From Vombatus ursinus (Eukaryota > Chordata > Mammalia > Diprotodontia > Vombatidae), in the NCBI RefSeq assembly GCF_900497805.2, contig NW_020948983.1:18715029-18779028 (forward strand): a stretch of 64,000 nt of DNA, in the 5' to 3' direction. Both the position numbers and the translations under genes were made by a program. The notes beneath the pieces are model-generated. The model was given only the letters and a program-made list of their open reading frames with translations. It had not been told where the DNA came from and did not search any database. This document shows positions 33,656 through 42,600 of this stretch, one piece after another. Position 1 is the stretch's first letter, and every line of letters begins with the position of its first letter.

Positions 33656-33794
33656 TTGGCTGTATCATAAAGAAAGGGGGAGTTCCTAAGGACAGGGAGA
33701 TGGGATAGAGACAAGACACCCCCTAAGTTGAAGAGATCCCCATGCAGGATTGTGGACTCTTCCTCCTTATGCTGACTCCCAATTAGTCATTAAG

Positions 33795-34196
33795 TTCCAC
33801 TACGCCTTCCACAGCAATACTTTTTCTAATACACAGGCCTGATCATAGCATCCCTACCCCTAAAAGCCTTCAAAGGATATCCATTGCCCATCAAATCCTG
33901 ATCAGACGTTCAGTGACCTATGGTTTCCAGGATTAATAAATTCAAACTGACTTAATTTAAGACCTTCCACAATATGGCTCCAAACTACCTTTTTAGATTT
34001 ATCTTATACTATTCTCTTTTATGTATTCAGTATTCATTCTCACAGGACTACTCTATATCTCCAATCTCTCGTTTAGTCTCTCCTTCCTTATTTGACACCA
34101 CTCTCCATGCCTACAACAGACTCTTTCTCACTTTTTCATCTCTATCATTTTATACCACTAGTAAAAAAGATTCTTCTCTTTAAAAGCACTTAGGGG
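33795..34196 (+). mobile_element. L2 LINE 3' portion, continued after the SINE cluster
   Basis: AAAGCCTTCAAAGGATATCC, GACCTTCCACAATATGGCTC, CTCCATGCCTACAACAGACT. TCAGCCTTCTTTGAC after the SINEs (34616 onward) appears to continue it. Confidence 0.7.
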
Positions 34197-34340
34197 GCAG
34201 CTAGGTGGTACAGTGGATAAAGCACCAGACCCCAGAGTCAGGAGGACCTGTGTTCAAATTCAGCCTTAGACACTTGACACTTACTAGCTGTGTGACCCTG
34301 GGCAAGTCACTTAACCCTATTGCCTAACCCCCCAAAAAAA
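34197..34340 (+). mobile_element. Marsupial tRNA-derived SINE
   Basis: GGGGCAGCTAGGTGGTACAG head to CCAAAAAAA tail. Directly followed by the palindromic SINE complex. Confidence 0.93.
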
Positions 34341-34346
34341 TCACTC

Positions 34347-34615
34347 GGGGGCAGCTAGGTGGCTCAGTGAATAGAGCTCTGGCCTTGGAGTCAGGAGGAC
34401 CTGAGTTCAAATCCAGCCCCACCCCATCGCCTCACCAAAAGAGGTGACTTCAGGGCTAAGTGACTTGCCCAGGGTCACACAGTGACTAAGGCTGGATTTG
34501 AACTCAGGTCCTCCTGACTCCAAGGCCAGAGCTCTATTCACTGAGCCACCTAGCTGCCCCCATGGGCAAATCACTTAATCTTAATTGCCTCACCCTCCCC
34601 CCCCAAAAAAAATCA
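34347..34615. repeat. Rearranged SINE with perfect 72-bp inverted repeat
   Basis: Arm 1 (34347-34418) and arm 2 (34490-34561) are exact reverse complements over 72 bases, including non-consensus bases such as CTCAGTGAATAGAGCTCT. Between them lies a 71-base spacer containing a forward SINE 3' end and an inverted SINE middle. After arm 2, the forward SINE 3' third resumes (GGGCAAATCACTTAATC, then A-tail). The whole unit is flanked by AAAAAAATCA(C/T)TC, so it may have inserted or rearranged as one unit. Confidence 0.93.
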
Positions 34616-34919
34616 TTCAGCCTTCTTTGACATTTCCTATGCACTTATTCAATAAAATACTCATTAAAATCTCCCACATACAGGTCACTGGGCTAGGCAC
34701 CAGTGCTCAATTAGCTTATATTCTGCTATTTCAAGGTAAAAAGAAGAACATGACACAAAGGTGCTGAAGAAGCACAGGCTGCTGGTGTGAGTCCCATAAA
34801 GTCTATCCTCTACGGCAAAAAAAAAAAAAAAAAAAAGAAGAACATGAAGGATTGGGGAAGGCACCTAAGCTATACCATGAAAGAAGACAAATATTCCAAA
34901 GGTGTAGATGAAGAAATGC

Positions 34920-35830
34920 TTTCAAATGAATATTCGACACTTAAGCTTCACCTCACACACAGATGAGAAGCAAAGATGACAAATGTAGAAATTGGTAAAT
35001 GTTTTAGGAATTGTGCAAAAAGAGGCACATTAATGCACTGTTGTTGGAGCTGTGGATTGACCCAACTGTTCTGGAAAACAATTTGGAATTAATACTAAAA
35101 ATAAATGAATACATTTCCCACTAAACTGTATATACTCTTTGCCCCAACTATACTGTAACTGGATATATACCTGAAGGAGGTCATAAACACAGGGAAAACT
35201 CTCAATATATACAAAAAATATTAATTGTGGCACTTTTTGTGGTAGCAAAGAATTGAAATTGCTCACTGATTAGGGAATAATTATGGAACAAATTATGATA
35301 TTTGAATAAAAAGCAATATTAAGTCATAAGAAATGATGAATATGGGGAATTCAAAGAACCTTGGAAAGACTTGTGAACAAAACAATTTATGTCTTGGTCA
35401 CAATAATCAATCAATAAGTATTTATTAAGTGCCTTTGAGTCTTCAGAACTCTGATCAATTCAATGATCAATCATGACTGCAGAGAATTGATGATAAATAA
35501 ATGCAAAAGCATTTATTAATCAATTCTTATGAGCAGAGCATAGGTCTAAGCTCTGGGGATACAAATAGAAAAGTTCTCTGCTCTTCAGTAGCTCCCATTC
35601 CAATGAGGAAGACCTCTCTATAAGTTCCAGGATAAAGCATGCCTCCCACCTCTCCAAAGAGAAGTGCTAACTTAGAACTCTGGAAGAAGACATTCATTTT
35701 CAGATATAGCTAATGTGTTGATTTGTTTTGCCCAATTGCACTCACTTGTTACATGGGAGAGCTCTCTTAGGGGTTTGGGAAGAGTCGTTAGAAAATAACA
35801 GTGATGTCAATAAAACATTTTTTAGAGGAG
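34920..35830 (+). mobile_element. Old L1 3'-region relic with L2 scraps
   Basis: TGCACTGTTGTTGGAGCTGT, CTGGAAAACAATTTGGAATT, AAGAACCTTGGAAAGACTTG and CATTTTCAGATATAGCTAAT follow L1 ORF2-end/3' UTR order. L2-like termini (ATCAATCAATAAGTATTTAT) appear at about 35405 and 35505-35610. Confidence 0.65.
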
Positions 35831-35834
35831 CTTT

Positions 35835-36085
35835 CCAAGCATGGGGAATAGCCTATACAAATTCAGAGACTAAAGAAATAGATTTTCCAATCCAGAGAAT
35901 AGTTTTTAGTTTAGTTTGACTGGAGTGAAAAGCACATTAATAGTAGTAATGAGGCTGGAAAGGTAGTTTGGAACCTGATTGTGAAGGTTTTTAAATGTCT
36001 GGTTAAGGAATCTGTCTTTCATCTTAAAGGCAATAGACACTGAATTTTTTTTTTAAATAGGAGAGTAACTTGGTTAAATTTTGAC
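35835..36085 (-). mobile_element. L2 LINE fragment
   Basis: Antisense L2 (GCTTTCCAAGCATGGGGAAT, GGAAAGGTAGTTTGGAACCT, GAGAGTAACTTGGTTAAAT), parallel to 3360-3640. Confidence 0.6.
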
Positions 36086-36104
36086 ACATATTTTGTGTAT
36101 TTTG

Positions 36105-36258
36105 TGGATAATTTTTTTTTCCCAACTGTCTTTTTTTTCCAATAAAATTTTATTTTCAATTCTGAATGCTCTCGATCCCACTTCTTGTTCCTCTCCCCAT
36201 TGAGAAAGCAAGAAAAATAAAACCATTACAAGTATGTATAGTCAAAACAAATTCCCAC
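36105..36258 (-). mobile_element. L1 3'-end fragment
   Basis: Complement of the L1 tail seen at 29280-29400: TTCCTCTCCCCATTGAGAAA, GCAAGAAAAATAAAACC. Confidence 0.65.
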
Positions 36259-36260
36259 AT

Positions 36261-36519
36261 TATTGTTGTTCAGTCATTTTTCAGTCAAGTCTGACTCTTT
36301 GTGACCCCATTTGGGGTTTTCTTGGCAAAGATACTGGAGTAGTTTTTCATTTGCTTCTCCAGCTCAATTTACAGAGGAGGAAACTGAGGAAAACAGGGTT
36401 AAGTGACCTGTTCAGGGTTGCACAACTATTAAGTGTCTGAAGTCAGATTTGAACTCAGGAAGATGAGTCTTCCTGACTCTAGGCCTGGCACTCTATCCAC
36501 TGTGCCACCTAGTTGCCCC
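36261..36519 (-). mobile_element. Marsupial SINE with RTE-like tail (antisense)
   Basis: TATTGTTGTTCAGTCATTTT, TGTGACCCCATTTGGGGTTT and TGTGCCACCTAGTTGCCCC. Confidence 0.92.
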
Positions 36520-36699
36520 TACTAGGGACTACTAGATCATGTGTACATGGAGAGGAGAGATTGTTTTATTTTCCATATTGCATTCCCATCAGAGAGAGAG
36601 GAGCTCAGTCAGTTCAAATTCAGTTTCTGATACAGACTGGTAGTGCGACCTTGAATAAGTCAATTAACCTTTTAATGCTCCAGGCAACTAGGACTATGA

Positions 36700-38560
36700 A
36701 TTGAAGAACAGTTGTCAAACTTCATTGATAAAGGGAGTTTCCTCACTGGAGAGCTCCCTACACTTGTAAAATTTATTGTCCACTCGTACCCAAACGCCCA
36801 TTGCCCAGGTGTCTCCAGAAAAGTGAACAACAGTTCTTCCCTAATCACCTTTCCCAGAAGAGCAGGGACTAGCACTTACATTTCCTAATTTCCAAGCTAG
36901 TGAGCACTCTTTTCTGGTTATGAAGCTATCTCTCCCCCTTCTATGGGGTTCAGGACCCAGATACAGAAATATCTGGGCCTCATAGCCAGCTGGAAGTCTT
37001 TATTTTTGTAGGGGTAGGGTGTATGGCAGGAATGAGGTGGAGAAACCACCTTGAGACCCTCCCTTCAGGAATCTGACCTGGCTAGTTGGATGAAATAGCC
37101 TAAAGGGGAAGGTAGTCAGGTGGCTAGGGGAGTGGAGGTGTTAGGGCCAATTTCCTTATCTCCATCACCAGGCCTTTCTATCCACCCGACCACTCCCCAA
37201 ATCCTTATACTAGCCGAGGAGGGTGGGATCTCTTGGAATTAGATTTTCAGAATTATTGAATATCAGAGGTAGAAGCAAAACCTTAAGTAGGAATTTTGTT
37301 ATAATAGAGCCCCTGAAATCAAGAAATTGCTTTGGGGTCATAAAAATGAAGTCAAGACTTCAAGCTGAGGCCTGAGCTTCTCAAAATGGTACCATTCCTC
37401 TCAAATGTCCCATTGTATTTATGACTCTTTCCATGTTCAGAGAATCATAGAATTTAGAGTTGAAAAAGATTTTGGAGATAATCTAGAATCTAATCCCTTC
37501 ATTTAACAGATGAGAAAACTAAGGCTCACTGAGATCTTTAAGGTAGGATGGGGAAGAGAAGTGAGATTCTAAGGGAAAGTCCATGGTGGGGGATGGGGCC
37601 ATGTAGGATGGGGGATGGGGTTAACTTTAATCCAGCCCTCCTCACCTAGTCCCTGGTGAATGATAGAGCAGACTGGTCTGAGGAAAGGGGAAAAGGACTG
37701 ACTTGGCGGAAGAAGAGGATGTGTGGGAGAGACTAAATTGGATGGAGCATATGTCTTCCTTGCCTCCTTGCTGACTTCCCCCTCCCCCCCACCCGCCCCC
37801 AATCTTTGGTTCTAGAGGGAAAGGTAATTAAGGAAGGTCTTATTGTGACAGTGCTGAACTCTGGCGCCTGCTCATTTGGTCCTTGTTTGCCCCAGATAAA
37901 ATTGGGATGAGGTTAAGGGGATCTGCTTATCCATAAATTGTTCCACATCAGTAAGAACCCCTTTCCCCCCCACCAAGGTTGTGGAGAGCTGCAGGGGAGG
38001 AAGTATCAGGGCCTAAGTCCCTCCTTCTTAAGGGGGGGAATTATAAAGGGTAATGACACAAATATGCCCCAGAGGGCAAGCAAGGGCCTCCCCCCAACCC
38101 GGAAGTCAAGGGAAAGATCTGGCAGCTGAAGACACCCCCCCCCCCCGGGAAGAAGGGGGAAGGGTAGGCCAACTCTCTCTTATATACACCTCGGCCCCCT
38201 CCCCTCACTCTAATAGGTATTTCCTGTTTATGAAACTGGGGCAGCAGCTGAGCCTGGGGCCTGTGGGGGGGGGCGGTGCTGCCTTGAAAGCAATCCCCTC
38301 ACATGTGCACAGAATCCCCAAGCTATTCCCAGGAGCTAAGGCACAATATGTGCAGACCTGATGACCTGATCTATCTGGGAGAGTGGCCTTGAGAGGTTCT
38401 GAGGGAAGGCAAGGGTCCCCACACTGGGGGGTACACACTGACCTTGTGGCTACCCCCAACCAGGGAACCTGCCATCTTGTGACCTAACCTAAGATGTACT
38501 AACCGAGACTGATACCTGTCTAACACCACCAGTCCCCCTTTAGTAACCCTCCCCCACACC
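36700..38560. other. Upstream region of LDB1, mostly unique sequence
   Basis: Largely repeat-free apart from a CR1/L3-like scrap (37435-37545, AGAGAATCATAGAATTTAGA). Around 37890-37930 it holds two GATA-type words (CAGATAAAA and TGCTTATCC) near a CATTTG E-box, and a TAATTA word at 37826. It could be regulatory for LDB1, but I see no direct proof. Confidence 0.4.
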
Positions 38561-38567
38561 CTCCAAC

Positions 38568-38645
38568 ACACACACACACACACACACTCTCTCTCTCTCT
38601 CTCTCTCCCTCTCTCCCTCTCCCTCTCCCTCTCTCTCTCTCTCTT
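38568..38645. repeat. (CA)n(CT)n microsatellite
   Basis: CACACA run followed by about 60 bases of CT/CCCT repeats, upstream of the LDB1 CpG island. Confidence 0.96.
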
Positions 38646-39557
38646 CTCTGTCAGGTGAGAGGTATCATCCAGACCAGGATTTCCCATCAGCTCTACCCCA
38701 TGGAATCTCTCATTCCAACCAACCTCTCCCCCCCAAAAAATAACAAAGACTTGGAGCTTTGGGGAAGGATGGAGCAGGGTTCATTAACCCCTTCAACCCT
38801 GGGCAGCTAAGCTGTCTCAGAAACCAGGAGGCTGGGAGATTGGGCTTTCCCTCTCCTCAGCGTGTATCAGACCTCGGGATCGTTCGCTCCTCCTCCACGC
38901 CCCCCTCCCCAGCTCCTCAAATCGCCAGATCGCTGGGGTACCCTCGCCCTTTCGGAGCTCTCAGCGCCTGCCTCCTCACACCCCACTCCCCCTGTCTAGG
39001 TCCCCGTCTCTCCTTCTTTAAAAGCTGCGTCACATGCCCGTTCCCTGAAGCCTCCCCCTCCTCGCCTCGGGTCACTTTGACACACACACAACACACACAG
39101 GCACACACGCACACACGCACACACGAATACACACGGCTCAGTTCTCCCCTCCCACCCGCGCCTCAATTAGCATATTAATAAAGCCCAACCCAGCGGCGCC
39201 GGGGAGGGGGGAGACAGCGAGGCAGGGAGGGAGGGAGCCAGGGAGCCGCGAGCGAGCGAGGCGGGGAGCGGGGCGCCGGGCGCGGGGCCGCCAGCGAGCG
39301 GCGGCGGCGGCGGGGAGGGAGCGCCCCAGACACGCACCCGCACACGCGCACACACGCACAGCCTCGCGCGCACCCTCGCACACACGCGCGCACGGACAGG
39401 TCTCCTTCCTGTCTCCTGCCCAGCCTGAAGGCCCCTCGCGCCAGGGGCTGGCGGACCCCGGGGCCGGCGCGGAGGCCGGGGCTCGGGCTCGGGCTCGGGC
39501 TGTGGGCGGCGGCGGCCGAGGAGGAGAAGGAGAAGGAGGAGGAGGAGGCGGCGGCCC

Positions 39558-39626
39558 ATGCCCAGCCTGTCCCCGCGCGCGGCGGGCACCGTGACTCGGC
39601 TGGGCCCCCCGCAGCGGGCGATGTGA
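39558..39626 (+). CDS. Upstream ORF in LDB1 5' UTR (22 codons)
   Basis: ATG at 39558 opens MPSLSPRAAGTVTRLGPPQR followed by AM and TGA (39624-39626). The stop ends two bases before the LDB1 ATG at 39629. The last sense codon is itself ATG, so ATGTGA also forms a minimal start-stop ORF. It could reduce or meter LDB1 translation by reinitiation or leaky scanning if the 5' UTR includes 39558. Confidence 0.55.
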   Translation: MPSLSPRAAGTVTRLGPPQRAM

Positions 39627-39628
39627 AG

Positions 39629-39653
39629 ATGTCAGTGGGCTGCGCCTGCCCTG
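39629..39653 (+). CDS. LDB1: LDB1 exon 1 (long-isoform start)
   Basis: Encodes MSVGCACP plus one base of Gly9, then donor GTGAGT. Matches the human long isoform start. Intron 1 is about 8 kb. Confidence 0.93.
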
Positions 39654-42600
39654 GTGAGTGGACACCTCGCCCCCACCCCCCTCCTCACCCACCGCAGCAA
39701 GCCCCTGCTTCGTGTGTACTTGCAGGACTGGGGAGGAGGGGGCTATTGGGTTCTGGATGTGTATGTGTTGGGGGGAGGGGGCTTGGCCTATCAAGGGACT
39801 CCCCCCCAGAAAATGCGCAGCAGCCCAGAGGCGCCTGGAGGTGGGGGGGGTACGACGAGGGGAGGGGGTAGAATTCCCAGAATTCCAGGATGTTGGCCAA
39901 TCAGAAGTGGCTTTGGACTTTTGACCCCCCACCCACCCAGGTCATCAGAGAGTTGTGATTGGCCAGCGCAGGTTGCCCCCCCCCCCACTCCAGCCCTCCC
40001 TGATGTACTATCCCCTCTGCCTGACCCTGCTCTTTCCTCCCTTGGGTACCTGGGGTGGGGGCTGCTGCATTGAAGAGGGGGTACTGTCTGGGGCCCCTCC
40101 CCTCTGGACCTCGTTGCCTGTTGCCTGGCACAGCTGCCCCCAAGAGGGGCATTGGGAGTGTGCCCCCACTGGGGGTAGCAGTAATTGGGCCCCTGGGCCC
40201 TGTTCCTCTGCCTGTGGTTCAGAGTTGGGGGTCTTGGGGTCATAGGACTGAGGAGAGAGAACTCAGGAAGTAGTCTCTCTCTCTCTTCCACCAAATGAGG
40301 CTCTGGGTAGAGGGACCAAGGGGTGGGTGAGAGGATATAGAGTTGACTCAGAACCCATGTCATTTACCATATTCCTGAGTGTCTTTTCCACCTGCCGGGA
40401 GTGGTCTGTATATATGATTTTGGATGTAGGCACACCAAGGAAATGGTCACCAAGGTTGCTTTTACATAGGCCCAGAAGATGGGGTAGGGGTGAAGGGAAA
40501 ACCAACGGGCTTGGGGAGGGGTGGTAAAGAAGGATCCCTAGGAAAGTGCCTCTTGCCACCCCAAGATATCTGACCTTTGTGGCTGGCTTATACCCTCAGG
40601 GTCCCACACCTGAGATGTAAGAGCCACCTAGCATAACCTGTGACCTTTTTCCTTAATTCTCAGGGTTGAGAGAGAACTACCAGCTGGCATAGGAGGTGTT
40701 ACCTGGAGGGATGATGGTGGTCTTGAGGGGTTCTTAGGGAGGCCAAGGGGCCCTCTCAGCTATTCCAAGGGCAGAGGGTGCTGTATCCCACATCATTCTA
40801 TTCTCTTCCCCCTAGGGAATCCATGAGTCATATGACCCTTAGGCTGAGCAGTTATTCAAACATTTTAGGCTCCTGATGTCTCTAGAGGTGAGACCAGGCA
40901 AAGAGCAAGACCAGCCCTGATTAAGTTTGTTGGGGGTCAGTGTTTGACCCCACATACTTAGGGAGGGACAGTGAATGCTGAGAACTTATTCCTCAAGGGG
41001 AAAAAGGGACTCCTTGCCCCAACAGAATTTGGGAGATTGTGTAGTAGAAGGAAGAGATACTATCTCCTCTTATTGGGAAGAATTGTTTCTTTCCTATACT
41101 GGGGAAACCACCTCTGCCTCCCCCCCCCACACTTTCCCCTACCTCTGACCTTCCCCATCCCATTACCTATTCTGACTTCTTTTCAAGGGGCGCCACTGGT
41201 ATCTTTATTCCTCTTTCATCAGGAAAACCCCAGACCCAAAGTAGAGGAGGAAGCCCAAGGATGAACACATGAGTCCTATTGCACTAGTCCTCCTCTCTTG
41301 CCCTACCCTTCTCCCTTTCTACCTAGCCTAGGGAAGGATTGAGATGGTAGGATAGATGACTGAGAGTCATCATCACAGTTTTGCCACCAGGAGGGGATAG
41401 AATCCTATAGAGTATACTAGTCCAGAGGCCTTAGGGCCTAGTGTATACCCTACCATACTTTTCACATGTGGCCAGGAAAGGTTATCACAGGGCACATTTG
41501 TATTTCCCCTGAATTTGAGCATGTGGTAGAGAAAGCCAGAGAGAAGGGTCAGGCTCTTCCCATTGGTGTCTTGAAGTCTCTCAGGAGATCATTACAAGTT
41601 AGATTTTAGGGAGGGCCTGAATTGACAGGTGGGCAGAAAGGTAGAATGGTCTGGAGGCAGGAGAATAATAAGAGGGACCCTAGTGTTGAATTTTATGAGT
41701 CTTTAGACTTAGGGGATCCAGGGGACAAGGGACTAATCTGTTTAGGGTATGAGCCGAAAGGCTGCTGGAAATAAAGCCAAAGAACTGGGCCGAAAAACAC
41801 ATGTACAGAGAAATGCACAAACACATATCATACGGAAGTGGACACAGGGAAGCTTGTGCACAGAAACACAAAGGAACATTTGCTCTTTGCAATCTTAGGA
41901 GTACATGAGGGCTGCAGAGGCCCTCGGCACCCAAGTTCCCAGGCTGGGCAGACCAGGTTTGGTTGCCTTCCCAAGCGTCCTCCTTCTTTGTGTGCATACG
42001 TAGGTCTGTGTCTCCGACTCCTCCTCCCTCCCCCAGCACAGCAGAGACAGCACATGCCCCACACATGTGACTGAGAGGAGCCTGGGAGACTTACATAGTG
42101 AGCACATACACGGAGCACACACTAAGGCATAGACACAGACACATAAGCACACAGACTCAGGCAAAAACAGAAACATATACACATACACGCAGGAGGAAAT
42201 AAACATGGGCTAGAGACCCCTTCCTCCCTGCAGCTCTGCCCCCTGCAGTGTCCTCGAGGTGGTGGTGGTGGGGGAGCATATCCCCTAGTTAGTCCTAGGG
42301 GGTGGTGATATCTGCCCTATAAGGGTTAAGATGGGGAGTAAAGGAGGAGGAGGCTGAGGCCAAGGCTGGGCGCCAGGGAGAGGGGATGGCAGAGTGCCAG
42401 GCCAGCGGGAGGCTGGGCGAAGACAAAGGAGAGAGGGGGCTGGGGTCAGGGCAGCCTAGGGGCCCGGGTAGGGGGGTAGGGAGGAGTGGGAGCTGCGGGC
42501 ACCAGACTCCTGTCTAGTAGCTGGGGGTTGTGGGAAGGTTGTTCTTCCTGCTGCCCTCTACTTTGGCACATGGGGTCCTTTGATACCTCTTTCCTTTCCC

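Larger units (their letters stand above)
39070..39700 (+). promoter_or_regulatory. CpG-island promoter and 5' UTR of LDB1 long form
   Basis: CA/CG-rich repeats (39079-39135) are followed by CAATTAGCATATTAATAAAG (39164-39183), a lone AT-rich block with an ATTAATAAA TATA-like element and an octamer-like word. Then comes an extremely GC-rich 5' UTR with GGC and GGA repeats up to the ATG at 39629. Transcription probably starts just downstream of about 39200 (inferred). Confidence 0.65.

Noticed and set aside
34197-34615. tRNA genes suggested by A/B-box-like words in SINEs
   Set aside because: The tRNA-like heads (for example GAGTTCAAATCC) belong to SINEs with A-tails and target duplications, and they do not fold as full tRNAs.
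39138-40363. Open frames of 140-264 codons opposite LDB1 exon 1
   Set aside because: Proline/arginine-rich chance frames antisense to a CpG island, including a poly-Leu run caused by GGA repeats. No splice support.
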